Assembly (NCBI RefSeq): GCF_004346225.1 | Contig: NZ_SMAJ01000005.1 | Span: forward strand, 202,674 to 266,673 | Direction: 5' to 3' | DNA: 64,000 nt | DNA from: Paralcaligenes ureilyticus | GTDB taxonomy: Bacteria; Pseudomonadota; Gammaproteobacteria; Burkholderiales; Burkholderiaceae_B | Shown here: positions 17,520 to 26,347 of the stretch, in pieces | Position numbering within the stretch: the first letter of the stretch is position 1 | Layout of the letters: each line of letters opens with the position of its first letter | Program-made: the position numbers and the translations under genes | Notes under the pieces: model-generated | Database searches by the model: none | What the model saw: only the letters and a program-made list of their open reading frames with translations | Told to the model about the DNA's origin: nothing

Positions 17520-17549
17520 ACTATAGCATAGAACTCCAGCCGGTCGCAA
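17520..17549 (-). promoter_or_regulatory. sigma-70 promoter of tRNA-Asn
   Basis: TTGCGA (17549-17544), an 18-bp spacer, then TATAGT (17525-17520), about 15 bp before the tRNA 5' end. It lies just outside the 3' end of the emrB-like gene. Confidence 0.6.
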
Positions 17550-17585
17550 ACTGAAGGGCCGCGATTGGGGGCGGCCGGATTCATT

Positions 17586-19175
17586 TTAGTGGGCTCCTGC
17601 GGCGAGGCTGCCATCGGCGATTACTTTCTTCGGACGGGCAAACCAGACCAGGCCGATCAGCACCAGAAAGAGGATGGCCGAGGCATAGAATATGTCGGCG
17701 GCCGACATGGTGAACGCTTGCTGGTTGATCAGATTGTTGATGAGCGTTGCCGATTGCGCCTGGGTCATCCCCTTGGTGTGCAGGCCGGCCATGACCGCAT
17801 CGAACGCGGGTTGGCCGGGGCGTGCAATTTCGGCCAAATGGGCGTGATGCAGGACAGCGCGGTTTTCCCATAGGGTGGTGGTAATCGAGGTGCCGAATGC
17901 GCCGAAGAGCACGCGTACGAAGTTCGTCAGGCCTGCGGCGGCGGGGATGCGATGCGGGTCCAGGCCCGAAAGCGTAATGGTGGTCAGGGGAATGAAGAAC
18001 ATGGCCATGGCCGCACCCTGGATGAAGGTGGGGATCATGATGGTGACGATGTCGACGTCGGTATTGAATTCGGCTCTCATGTAGCTGATGAGAGCAAAGA
18101 TCAGGAACGAAGTGGTCACGATATAACGCGGGTCGCGTTTGGCCAGCATTTTCCCCACGATGGGTGAAAAAATGATGGCGAGAATACCTACCGGGGCCGA
18201 GGCAATGCCGGCGTCGGTGGCCGTGTACCCAAGCGTGCTTTGCATCCATAGCGGCAGCAGCACGACGGTGCCGAAGAACACGCCGTAGGCGACCGAAATG
18301 GTAACGGTGCCCGAGGTGAAGTTGCGGCCTTTGAAAAGCGTCAGGTCGACCACCGGATGTTTGGCGGTCAATTCCCAAATCACAAAAAATACGAAGGAAA
18401 CGACCACCACAATGGCCATGGTGGTAATGGCGGAGCTGGAAAACCAGTCCAGCTCCTTGCCTTTGTCCAGCATCAACTGCAGCGCGCCGACCCATAGGAT
18501 CAGCAACGCCAGGCCGATGCGATCGATCGGCAGCCTGACCCGCAGGGAATCGCGGCTTTTGTAAATTTCCCAGGTTCCCCAGCCGGCGAGCAGGCCTACC
18601 GGCACATTAATATAAAAAATCCACGACCAGTTGTAATTGTCGGAAATGACGCCGCCCAGCAGGGGGCCGGCCACCGGCCCCACCAATACGGTAATCGACC
18701 ATAGCGCCAGCGCCATGCCGGCCTTTTCCTTGGGGTAGCTGGCCAGCATCAGGGATTGCGACAAGGGGATCATCGGGCCGGCCACTGCGCCCTGGATGAT
18801 ACGAAAGACCACGAGCGATTCAATCGACCACGAGAGCCCGCACAGCCATGAAGACAGCACGAACAGGAAGATCGACATGACAAAGAGGCGTACCTGGCCG
18901 AAGCGCTGTGTCAGCCATCCCGTCAGCGGAATCGTGATCGCGTTGGCTACCGCAAAGGAAGTAATCACCCAAGTGCCTTGAGTGGCGCTCACCCCCAGGT
19001 CTCCCGCGATGGTGGGGATGGAGACATTGGCAATGGATGAGTCCAGCACGTTCATGAAGACCGCGGCTGACACCGCGATGGTTCCGAACATGCGGGCGCG
19101 GCCTTCCAGCGGCGCGTAGACAGGTTGTTTAGACTTGGCAGGCGCCGAGGGGGTGACGGTTTCGTCGCTGCTCAT
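17586..19175 (-). CDS. emrB: drug efflux MFS permease, DHA2/EmrB family
   Basis: 529 residues with 14 hydrophobic segments, as in EmrB/QacA proton antiporters. The family signature VFMNVLDSSIANVSIPTIAGDLG is at about 38-60, then GTWVITSFAVANAITIPLTGWL and the antiporter motif RIIQGAVAGPMIPLSQSLM. It is the inner-membrane pump of a tripartite system; its ATG overlaps the stop codon of the emrA-like gene (ATGA). Transport of hydrophobic drugs or fatty-acid-like compounds is typical. Confidence 0.94.
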   Translation of the reverse strand: MSSDETVTPSAPAKSKQPVYAPLEGRARMFGTIAVSAAVFMNVLDSSIANVSIPTIAGDLGVSATQGTWVITSFAVANAITIPLTGWLTQRFGQVRLFVMSIFLFVLSSWLCGLSWSIESLVVFRIIQGAVAGPMIPLSQSLMLASYPKEKAGMALALWSITVLVGPVAGPLLGGVISDNYNWSWIFYINVPVGLLAGWGTWEIYKSRDSLRVRLPIDRIGLALLILWVGALQLMLDKGKELDWFSSSAITTMAIVVVVSFVFFVIWELTAKHPVVDLTLFKGRNFTSGTVTISVAYGVFFGTVVLLPLWMQSTLGYTATDAGIASAPVGILAIIFSPIVGKMLAKRDPRYIVTTSFLIFALISYMRAEFNTDVDIVTIMIPTFIQGAAMAMFFIPLTTITLSGLDPHRIPAAAGLTNFVRVLFGAFGTSITTTLWENRAVLHHAHLAEIARPGQPAFDAVMAGLHTKGMTQAQSATLINNLINQQAFTMSAADIFYASAILFLVLIGLVWFARPKKVIADGSLAAGAH

Positions 19176-20356
19176 GATTCAAGATTTTCTTTGATGATTT
19201 TGTCAATGACTGCGTCCACGCCGTCTTTGCTGCCTTCAAACACATTGGTTTCGAGTTTGGAGTTTTCGCCTTGCGCCGCGTCCTTCTGGTCGGGCTTGAC
19301 CAAGTGCACTTTGGCAACCATTGACAGGCCGACGCGCAAGGGATGTTCGGCCAATTCTTTGGGGTCCAGCGAGATGCGTACGGGAATGCGTTGCACAACC
19401 TTGATCCAGTTGCCGCTGGCGTTTTGCGCAGGCAGTAAGGCAAAGGCGCTGCCGGTGCCGGCTGCGATGCCTTCTATTTTGCCGTGGTAGACCACATTGT
19501 CGCCATAAACGTCGGCGGTAAGTTCCACCTTCTGGCCCGGCAGCATATGGGCCACTTGGTTTTCCTTGAAATTGCCTTCAACCCACACTTGCTGCAGCGG
19601 AACCAGCGTCATCAGCGGCGTGCCCGGTGCGACGTGCTGGCCAACCTGCACCGAGCGCTGCGCGACCACGCCGTTGATGGGGGCGGGCAGGGCAGTGCGC
19701 GCACGGGCAAGCCAGGCGTTGCGCACGCGGTCGGCGGCCAGTTGCACGTCGGGGTGCGCGGCTACCGTCGTGCCGGTCGTCAGGGCCTGGTTGGTTTGCA
19801 GCTTGGCCCGCGAGGCGGCCAATGCGGCGTGAGCCTGAGCGACGCCGGCCTGCGCAGCTTTCACGGCCGTCTGGGCATGCAGAATTTCTTCGCCGCTGAT
19901 GCCGCCTGTTTTAGCTAGGGTCTGGCGGCGCTTCAGATCGCTTTGGGCCTTGTTCAGATCCACCTCGGCGCGCTCGACATTGGCTTGTTGCAGCGCGACG
20001 TCGGCCTTGAGCGCGTCGTTTTGCACATACAGTGTGCGCGTATGGCGTACGGCCTGGGCAAGCGAGGCTTCGGCCTGTTTAAGCGCGACATCGGCATCGG
20101 TGGCGTCGAGCTTGATGAGTGGAGCGCCCATCTGAACGTGTTGCGTATCGTCGGCTTCAATGGCTATGACGGTGCCGGAAATTTGCGAGGTGACCTGCAC
20201 CAGATTGCCATGTACGTAAGCATCGTCGGTGGACTCGTAGTGCGACAGCACCAGCACCCACCAGATGGCGTAGACAATGCCCAGGACAATAAATATTAGC
20301 GCTGCGCCAAGCAGCAGCGGTTTGCGTTTGGAGGCCGATTTGTTTTCGGTAGTCAT
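19172..20356 (-). CDS. emrA: membrane fusion protein, EmrA/HlyD family
   Basis: 394 residues. One membrane helix (LLLGAALIFIVLGIVYAIWWVLVL) follows a short basic tail, then the lipoyl half-motifs STDDAYVHGNLVQVTSQISGTV and PAPINGVVAQRSVQVGQHVAPGTPLMTLVPL flank a long coiled coil (residues about 85-190) that should reach the outer-membrane channel. It is the periplasmic link of the efflux pump. It lies between the outer-membrane channel gene (29 bp upstream) and emrB. Confidence 0.94.
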   Translation of the reverse strand: MTTENKSASKRKPLLLGAALIFIVLGIVYAIWWVLVLSHYESTDDAYVHGNLVQVTSQISGTVIAIEADDTQHVQMGAPLIKLDATDADVALKQAEASLAQAVRHTRTLYVQNDALKADVALQQANVERAEVDLNKAQSDLKRRQTLAKTGGISGEEILHAQTAVKAAQAGVAQAHAALAASRAKLQTNQALTTGTTVAAHPDVQLAADRVRNAWLARARTALPAPINGVVAQRSVQVGQHVAPGTPLMTLVPLQQVWVEGNFKENQVAHMLPGQKVELTADVYGDNVVYHGKIEGIAAGTGSAFALLPAQNASGNWIKVVQRIPVRISLDPKELAEHPLRVGLSMVAKVHLVKPDQKDAAQGENSKLETNVFEGSKDGVDAVIDKIIKENLES

Positions 20357-20385
20357 TGCTTTCTCGTGTTTCAGTCAGTCGTGTA

Positions 20386-21837
20386 TCAGTTGGATTTGCG
20401 GGTGCCGGACGCCGCGCCGGGTGTGGCCGGGACGCCGGCGGCAGGTGTTGCCGCAGAGTCGTAGCCGCCGCCCAGCGCCGTTGCCAGTTGCGCGTCGAGG
20501 TTATAGGCGCGTGCCCGCAGGTCGGTATCCAGAATGGCTTGTTTCTGGACTTCGTTTTGCGCCAGCAGCACTTGCACGTAATTGCCCAGGCCGGAGCGAT
20601 AACGCTGCACCGCGATGTCGTAGGCCGATGAAATGGCTTTGTAGCTCGCCCGCTGGTCGACAATCTGCCCTTGCAGGGCGCGTATCGCTGTGCTGGCATC
20701 GGCCACTTCACGCACCGCCGTCAGTACAGTCTGGTTATATTGGGCAATGGCCAGGTCCCGCTCGGATCGCTTGCTATTGAGCTGTGCATTCAGGGCACCG
20801 CCATGGAATATCGGCAGCGTAATGGCCGGGCCCGCGCCGTATACCTTGCTTCCGCCTTTGAGCAGATTATCCAGGCCCAGCGACATGAATCCGGCAAAAG
20901 CCGATAGATTGATGTCGGGATAGAACTCTGCCTTGGCGGCGGAGATTTCGCTCGAACTGGCTTTAACCTGGAGCTTGGCGGCAACGATATCGGGCCGGCG
21001 TCCCAACAGGTTCATGGGTAATTGGCTAGGCACGCCTTCGGGCACGGCGGCGAGCGTCGCCCGCGTGATGGCCCGACCTTGCTCGGGGCCTTCACCCGTC
21101 AGCGCCGATAGTTGATGACGCAGCAAATCGGCGTTGGTGCCAACCTGACTTAACTGAACTCTGGCTGCCGACAGCGCTGAATCCGCCTGATTGACTTCGA
21201 CCTGGGTGTCCAGGCCTGCCGTGACCCGTTGGTGCGTAATTTTGGCAACATCTTCAAGCTGTTTGACGATACGTTCGATGACTTGGTGCTGCGCCAGCGA
21301 ATTTTGCAGGTTGAAATAGCTTTGCGTGACAGCGCTGATGAGCGCGTTGCGAGCCAGTTGCGTGTCGGCCTGGGCCGCGGCCGCGCGCGAGACGGCGGCA
21401 GTGTAATGGGCGCGATTTTTACCCCATAGGTCCAGGTCCAGGCCCAGGTTCAGCTGCAGCGAGTTATCGGTTTGCATGGAGCCCGCAAACGGAGGCGGGT
21501 AGATGTAGTTTTCTGAAAAGCGTTCGCGCGTCATCTGGTACCCGGCATTAAGCTGAGGCAGTTGTACGGCGCGCGCGCCGCTGACTGCGGCATTGGCCAT
21601 CCCCAGGCGCGCTTGCGCAGCGGCCATCGACGGGTTGTTGCGCAGGGCTTGTTCGATCAGGCGGTCGAGTTGCGGGTCTTGGTAGCGCTGCCACCACTGA
21701 TCCACAGGCCACGCAATAGGGGTATCGCGCAGGCCGAGCTGGGCGCCCTGAATCTCTTTCACGGCAGGTGCGCCAGGATTGATGGCGGCGCAGCCGGTAA
21801 GCGCGGTAACGAGTAGTAGAGGTGCGAGGAGTTTCAT
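20386..21837 (-). CDS. outer-membrane efflux lipoprotein, NodT/OprM family
   Basis: 483 residues from the ATG at 21837. The lipoprotein signal ends with the lipobox LTGC (Cys16). Two outer-membrane-efflux repeats follow, with the typical NNPSMAAAQARLGMANAAVSGARA and NRKRSERDLAIAQYNQTVLTAVREVADA-like (LNSKRSERDLAIAQYN) helices. It forms the trimeric exit duct of the pump. The last 25 residues are rich in Ala, Gly and Pro. An open frame to 21912 adds nothing typical. Confidence 0.93.
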   Translation of the reverse strand: MKLLAPLLLVTALTGCAAINPGAPAVKEIQGAQLGLRDTPIAWPVDQWWQRYQDPQLDRLIEQALRNNPSMAAAQARLGMANAAVSGARAVQLPQLNAGYQMTRERFSENYIYPPPFAGSMQTDNSLQLNLGLDLDLWGKNRAHYTAAVSRAAAAQADTQLARNALISAVTQSYFNLQNSLAQHQVIERIVKQLEDVAKITHQRVTAGLDTQVEVNQADSALSAARVQLSQVGTNADLLRHQLSALTGEGPEQGRAITRATLAAVPEGVPSQLPMNLLGRRPDIVAAKLQVKASSSEISAAKAEFYPDINLSAFAGFMSLGLDNLLKGGSKVYGAGPAITLPIFHGGALNAQLNSKRSERDLAIAQYNQTVLTAVREVADASTAIRALQGQIVDQRASYKAISSAYDIAVQRYRSGLGNYVQVLLAQNEVQKQAILDTDLRARAYNLDAQLATALGGGYDSAATPAAGVPATPGAASGTRKSN

Positions 21838-21870
21838 GCTGACAGTAAACTGAATATGTTTGATAGGGCT

Positions 21871-21893
21871 GTATCTGACTAGACAATAATCTG
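21871..21893. promoter_or_regulatory. second copy of the MarR-type site, before the efflux genes
   Basis: CTGACTAGACAATAAT at 21875-21890 resembles CTGACTAGGCAACTATT at 22671 before marR. A weaker relative (CTGATAGGACA) is at 22713. It lies about 40 bp before the channel gene, so MarR probably controls the pump genes here as well as its own promoter. Confidence 0.45.
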
Positions 21894-22007
21894 TAAAAAT
21901 CGGTAGAGGCAATGCAAAACGTGAGGTGAGTTTCGAAAGGCTGGAGGTATAGGGATAAAGGGAGGCGTGTCTGGCGCCGAAGACGTTATCCGGTAGTTGG
22001 CGCCGGG

Positions 22008-22646
22008 TTATGCCTTTGACGAATCCGGCCTGCGGGGCGGTCTGATCTGCGGGTCGTGCTCTGCGTCAGGATCGGCGCACGCGGCTGGATTGGCGCCATT
22101 GGCAATCATGCGTCGCAGGAAGTCGAGCAGCAGCTCCGTTTCTTGTTTTGAAAAACCCGCCAGGTGATTGTTCAATGTATCGGCTACAGGACCGAGGATG
22201 CCTCCTATGACCTGTTGCCCGCTGTCGGTCAATGCCAGTTTGACCACACGGCGATCTTCCAGGCAGCGATGCCGGCTTATAAAGCCTTTGGCTTCAAGGC
22301 GATCGAGAACGCGCGTCATGGCGCCGGTATCTACGTTCGTCACGCGAGACAGTTCCGCCGGGGTATCGATGTCGTGGTGGCAAATCATGATGAGCGGCTT
22401 CCATTGCTTGGCCGTCAGGCCGATGGGCGCAACACCTTGGTCGATCATGCGATTGATCGACGCGTAGACATTCTTGATGAGATGGCCGATATTGTTGTCT
22501 TGCCTGAGCGATTGCTCGTCGGGGTGATAAAACGCCGATTTGGCCCCCGCCTTGCGGCTGGAGGTGGGCGAGCGCCCAGCGGAAGCCACGCCGTTGGGAC
22601 GTGTGGGGTTTGCGTGGCCGGAAATGGCGTGCGGTGCGTTCTTCAT
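22008..22646 (-). CDS. MarR-family transcriptional regulator
   Basis: 212 residues from the ATG at 22646; starts 9 and 36 bp further out are possible and none has a strong ribosome site. The winged helix is at about residues 85-145 (LTAKQWKPLIMICHHDIDTPAELSRVTNVDTGAMTRVLDRLEAKGFISRHRCLEDRRVVKLALT), with the DRR wing motif. The N-terminal 50 residues are polar and low in complexity, longer than in most MarR proteins. It lies upstream of the three efflux genes on the same strand, a standard arrangement for a repressor released by the pump's substrates. Confidence 0.92.
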   Translation of the reverse strand: MKNAPHAISGHANPTRPNGVASAGRSPTSSRKAGAKSAFYHPDEQSLRQDNNIGHLIKNVYASINRMIDQGVAPIGLTAKQWKPLIMICHHDIDTPAELSRVTNVDTGAMTRVLDRLEAKGFISRHRCLEDRRVVKLALTDSGQQVIGGILGPVADTLNNHLAGFSKQETELLLDFLRRMIANGANPAACADPDAEHDPQIRPPRRPDSSKA

Positions 22647-22679
22647 GGAAAACATTCTAGCGCTACATAGCTGACTAGG

Positions 22680-22703
22680 CAACTATTGTTTTAACATTAG
22701 TTG
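22680..22703. promoter_or_regulatory. 24-bp dyad before marR
   Basis: Outer arms CAACTA and TAGTTG and inner arms TGTT and AACA are all inverted repeats; ten of twelve base pairs match. It lies 34 bp before the marR start and is a likely autoregulatory operator. Confidence 0.55.
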
Positions 22704-22789
22704 TTAATGATATATCTGATAGGACATTGTTTAGCCAGGCGGACGATAGTCGTGCGACGGCTTTGGTTCTTTTGTTCTTTGGAAATAAT

Positions 22790-22861
22790 GGCACCCACAA
22801 GGGGTGCCGCTACAACAAAAACGTGCCCGTCGTTCATGTAGCGGCAGCCCTTGTGGCTGCC
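22790..22861. repeat. REP pair (inward GTAG)
   Basis: Left stem GGCACCC, right stem GGCAGCC, spacer 24 nt with an extra ACA before AAAAACGTG. It begins 11 bp beyond the patatin stop codon and lies upstream of marR. Confidence 0.92.
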
Positions 22862-22872
22862 ATCTCCCGCCG

Positions 22873-24057
22873 CTAGGCGGTTTTGGGTTTGTGCATCGAT
22901 CGCTCGATTTCTTCGCCGTGTACGTCGTGCGTGACGAATCCGGAATCGTTGTCGGGCATGGCCAGGCGCGTCGGATCTTTCAGTGTGTCGTGGATATCCT
23001 GCAGGCCGGCAGCCCAGTGTTCGCGCATGGTGGCCAGGCTGAATTGGTAATCTTTATAGTGTTGTTCGTAGGGCTTGTCGCGATAAATCAGATGCACCAC
23101 GTTGTAGCGCTTGCTGCTCGATAGCTCCTGGGCCAGCTTGCAATAGGTATCCTGGGCTCGCACGTCCGCCGGAATATCTTCAAGAATATGCGAGAGCAGA
23201 ACGCGCAGGTGCTGGGTCCAGCGCAATTGGTCGGTAATCAGGCGCGTGCGGCTGGAATACTGTATTTCTTTTATGCGATCGGATACTTCATTCATGGTGG
23301 CGGGCGCACGTCCGCGCGCGCTCCACAGGTCGACCTGGAAGGCCAGGGTGTCGGTGCGGGGGCGCGAATTGAGTACGTCGGCCAACGGCGTGTTCGAAAC
23401 CAGGCCGCCATCCCAGTAATAGTCGCCCTCGATTTCGATGGCCGGGAAGGCTGGCGGCAGGGCGGCTGATGCCATGAAATGCTCGGGCTTCAAGGCGATT
23501 TGGGTGTTGTCGAAATGAGTGAAATTGCCCGTGCGGACGTTCACGGCGCCCACCGATACGTGCAGCTCGCCCGAGTTGATGCGGTCGAAATCGCACAGGC
23601 GCTCCAGTGTTTCCTTAAGCGGTTGGGTGTCGTAGTAGCTGGTATTGTCCGGTTCGCCCGCTATATCCAGCGATGGCGCAGGAAAACGCGGCCGGAAAAA
23701 CCCTTGCTGGCCGCCTATGACGGTGTTCATCGCACTCAAGAAGCTCATGCCCTGGCGCATTGTGTCGTTAAGGTTGAACAGGCTTTGTTCGATAAAAGGA
23801 TTGGCGGCAAAGCCCAGGCCCGGCTGGCAGATGGTTTCCCAGAATTCGACAAGCCGCGCCAGGCGTTTGCGCGGGGCGTTGCCGGCGATGATGGCAATGT
23901 TCAATGCCCCGATGGAGATGCCGGAAAAACGGTTGGGCTTGATGTGGGCTTCGGTCAGGCCCTGGAACACGCCCGCCTGGTAGGCGCCCAGTGCGCCGCC
24001 GCCTTGCAGCACCAAGGCAATCGTTTCATAGGCGGGCAAGTCCAAAGGGGTGGTCAT
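22873..24057 (-). CDS. patatin-like phospholipase family protein
   Basis: 394 residues from the ATG at 24057. The patatin domain has the oxyanion loop LVLQGGGALGAYQAG (residues 16-29), the nucleophile elbow GISIG (Ser48) and the catalytic aspartate in YYWDGGLVSNTPL. The C-terminal part (from about residue 260) matches the DUF3734 extension found in this bacterial subgroup. It is probably a cytosolic or membrane-associated lipid acyl hydrolase. The ribosome site is weak. The LysR gene upstream is on the same strand but 79 bp away. Confidence 0.92.
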   Translation of the reverse strand: MTTPLDLPAYETIALVLQGGGALGAYQAGVFQGLTEAHIKPNRFSGISIGALNIAIIAGNAPRKRLARLVEFWETICQPGLGFAANPFIEQSLFNLNDTMRQGMSFLSAMNTVIGGQQGFFRPRFPAPSLDIAGEPDNTSYYDTQPLKETLERLCDFDRINSGELHVSVGAVNVRTGNFTHFDNTQIALKPEHFMASAALPPAFPAIEIEGDYYWDGGLVSNTPLADVLNSRPRTDTLAFQVDLWSARGRAPATMNEVSDRIKEIQYSSRTRLITDQLRWTQHLRVLLSHILEDIPADVRAQDTYCKLAQELSSSKRYNVVHLIYRDKPYEQHYKDYQFSLATMREHWAAGLQDIHDTLKDPTRLAMPDNDSGFVTHDVHGEEIERSMHKPKTA

Positions 24058-24136
24058 GGCGAAGTAAAACCTTAAAGAGGGCGTTTTGATAGGGCTGCCC
24101 ATGCAGGACAGCATCTTGCAGTGCGCACTGCCTGGG

Positions 24137-25027
24137 TCAGGGTGGATCGATTTCCAGGCTTGTCACAAAGGCTTCGATCAGGGCGCCGCGGTAACGGGCC
24201 TTATGCAGTACCAGCGACAAGCGCCGGTGCAGATCCAGAAACGGGGTGTCCAGAATGGTCAGCCGTCCGCACGCGACAGCATCCACGGTGGCGTTTATCG
24301 GCAGGCAGGCAATGCCCAGTCCCGCGATCACCGCCTGTTTTATGGCTTCGACCTGCCCCAGTTCCAGCACGATCTGGCCAAGCGGCAGGGAATTCAAGGC
24401 TTGTTGGCTTAATACCCGCATGGCCGAACCCGGCTCGCGCAGTATCCATTTGGCATTCTTGAAATGCCGGGGCTGCAGGCGCTGGGTTTGAGTCAAAGGG
24501 TGATGGGCCGCGGCGCACACCACCAGCGCATCGTCGCGCCAGGTCTGCACGTCGAGCAGTGGGTGGTTGACGGGGCCCTCCACGCAGCCCACATCGATAT
24601 TGTGCTCGAGGAGCCCGTCGATGATGTTGCGGGTGTTGTTGACGCTGACCCTCAGCGACACCTTTGGATGCGCGCCGATAAAGGGGCCGAGCAATTCTCC
24701 CACCAGATAGTTGCCTATCGTGTTGCTCGCACCCACGCGCAATTCGCCGGTCAGGGTCGCTTGGGCACCGCCCGCCTGGCGCAGCATCTCATGCATGCGT
24801 TCAATGACTTCCTGGGCGAGGGGAAGCAGTTCTTTACCGCGCGAACTGAGATACAGGCGCCCCCGCATACGATCGAACAGCGGCGCATTCAACTGACGCT
24901 CCAGCTCGGCCAAGGCCATGCTGGCCGCAGGCTGCGTTACGAACAGGCGCTCGGAAGCCGCGCGCACGCTGCCGGTAGCGGCAATGGCTGCGAACACCTC
25001 AATCTGTCGAAAGCTGACTCCAATCAT
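24137..25027 (-). CDS. yeiE: LysR-family regulator, YeiE-like
   Basis: 296 residues. The helix-turn-helix is SFRQIEVFAAIAATGSVRAASERLFVTQPAASMALAELERQLNAPLFDR. The effector domain contains RVGASNTIGNYLVGELLGPF, as in CysB/CbbR-like members. It is divergent from yeiH, the arrangement known from enteric bacteria where YeiE responds to sulfite and controls yeiH. The assignment rests on this pairing and on general likeness, not on an alignment. Confidence 0.88.
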   Translation of the reverse strand: MIGVSFRQIEVFAAIAATGSVRAASERLFVTQPAASMALAELERQLNAPLFDRMRGRLYLSSRGKELLPLAQEVIERMHEMLRQAGGAQATLTGELRVGASNTIGNYLVGELLGPFIGAHPKVSLRVSVNNTRNIIDGLLEHNIDVGCVEGPVNHPLLDVQTWRDDALVVCAAAHHPLTQTQRLQPRHFKNAKWILREPGSAMRVLSQQALNSLPLGQIVLELGQVEAIKQAVIAGLGIACLPINATVDAVACGRLTILDTPFLDLHRRLSLVLHKARYRGALIEAFVTSLEIDPP

Positions 25028-25053
25028 CAGTAAATTTTATACCATTAATAAGC

Positions 25054-25108
25054 ATTAATGAATTTTCTTATATATAAAGCAATCCTAAAATTACTTTCAT
25101 TCATTAAT
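25054..25108. promoter_or_regulatory. 10-bp inverted repeat in the yeiE-yeiH divergent promoter
   Basis: ATTAATGAAT (25054-25063) and ATTCATTAAT (25099-25108) are exact inverted copies 35 bp apart in the AT-rich 96-bp space. A further CATTAATA lies at 25043. They fit two half-sites of the LysR tetramer. Confidence 0.5.
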
Positions 25109-25123
25109 ACATAAGAGATCACC

Positions 25124-26203
25124 ATGATAGCCGCATCACCCCACGCCGGATCCCAAACAGGAGCACGGCCGCACGCGCCGCGATCCGGCGCCAAAAACCG
25201 CGGGCCCGTGTCCGTGCAGCCTTCGCCTCTGTATGGCTTGTTGTTGGCGGCGGCGGTGGGTATTGCCGCTTTGCTCCTGGGTCGCTGGGCGCCCATTATC
25301 GGCGGCCCTGTGTTTGGAATTGTTCTGGGCATTTTGATTCGCAACTCAATGGGCGTTGCCCCTGTATTCAAGCCGGGCTTGGGGTTTGCTTCCAAAAAGA
25401 TACTGCAGTGGTCGATTATCGCTCTGGGGTTTGGCCTGAGCATTCAGCAGGTGGCCAAGACCGGCGTAGAGTCGTTGTCGGTCACGTTCGTGACAATCTG
25501 TGTGGCGTTTGGTTCGGCCTACCTGTTGGGCAAGTGGCTGAAGATTCCGCCCAAGCTTCAGACTTTGATCGGCGTAGGTACAGCCATTTGCGGAGGGTCG
25601 GCCATTGCTGCGGTCACGCCCATCATCAAATCTGATGACCACGAAACGGCGTTTGCCATTTCCACTATATTCATCTTCAATATTATCGCGGTGCTGACGT
25701 TTCCCCTGCTGGGGCACTGGTTGCATATGTCGGATGCCGGCTTTGGCATGTGGGCCGGCACGGCCATCAACGATACCTCGTCCGTTGTGGCGGCCGGCTA
25801 CAGCTACAGCACGGCGGCTGGCGATTACGCGACAATCGTCAAACTCACCCGCGCAACACTCATTATCCCGATTTGTCTGGCGCTGGCCTGTTACGTCGCC
25901 TGGCGCAGTAAAAAGCAAGGCGCGGGCGATTTCAGCCTGGCGCGGATTTTTCCCTGGTTCATCTTGTGGTTTCTGGCGGCCTCGGGGTTGCGCTCAAGCG
26001 GCATGATTCCTCAAGCCTGGAATGGCGGGATCCATTTCATGGCCGAATTCCTGATTATCGTGGCTCTGACGGCAATTGGCCTGTCCTCCGATCTGCGCCG
26101 CATGGCAACGGCCGGCATCCGCCCAGTTTTGCTGGGATTGGGCGTGTGGATGTCGGTTTTGCTCAGCAGCCTGCTGGTGCAGCACCTGATAGGCTCGTGG
26201 TAG
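25124..26203 (+). CDS. yeiH: YeiH family membrane protein (UPF0324, putative sulfate/sulfite exporter)
   Basis: 359 residues with about ten hydrophobic segments after a polar N-terminal tail of some 35 residues. Family landmarks are GRWAPIIGGPVFGIVLGI, AVGTAICGGSAIAAVTPI (here GVGTAICGGSAIAAVTPI) and GTAINDTSSVVAAGYSYS. Members are tied to sulfite or sulfonate stress but transport has rarely been shown directly. It is controlled presumably by the divergent YeiE-like regulator. Confidence 0.92.
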   Translation: MIAASPHAGSQTGARPHAPRSGAKNRGPVSVQPSPLYGLLLAAAVGIAALLLGRWAPIIGGPVFGIVLGILIRNSMGVAPVFKPGLGFASKKILQWSIIALGFGLSIQQVAKTGVESLSVTFVTICVAFGSAYLLGKWLKIPPKLQTLIGVGTAICGGSAIAAVTPIIKSDDHETAFAISTIFIFNIIAVLTFPLLGHWLHMSDAGFGMWAGTAINDTSSVVAAGYSYSTAAGDYATIVKLTRATLIIPICLALACYVAWRSKKQGAGDFSLARIFPWFILWFLAASGLRSSGMIPQAWNGGIHFMAEFLIIVALTAIGLSSDLRRMATAGIRPVLLGLGVWMSVLLSSLLVQHLIGSW

Positions 26204-26347
26204 TGGTGTAAACCGCCTTGTTTGGCGCATAATTGTTGTCCCCCGTTTTGTTTCTCCCCGTTTGGCTGGTACGCGCTCATTGATTTGATCGATGAGCGCA
26301 ATGCTGGTTAAGCTGGTCATCATGGCGACGGTGGGTTCGGAGAATGT

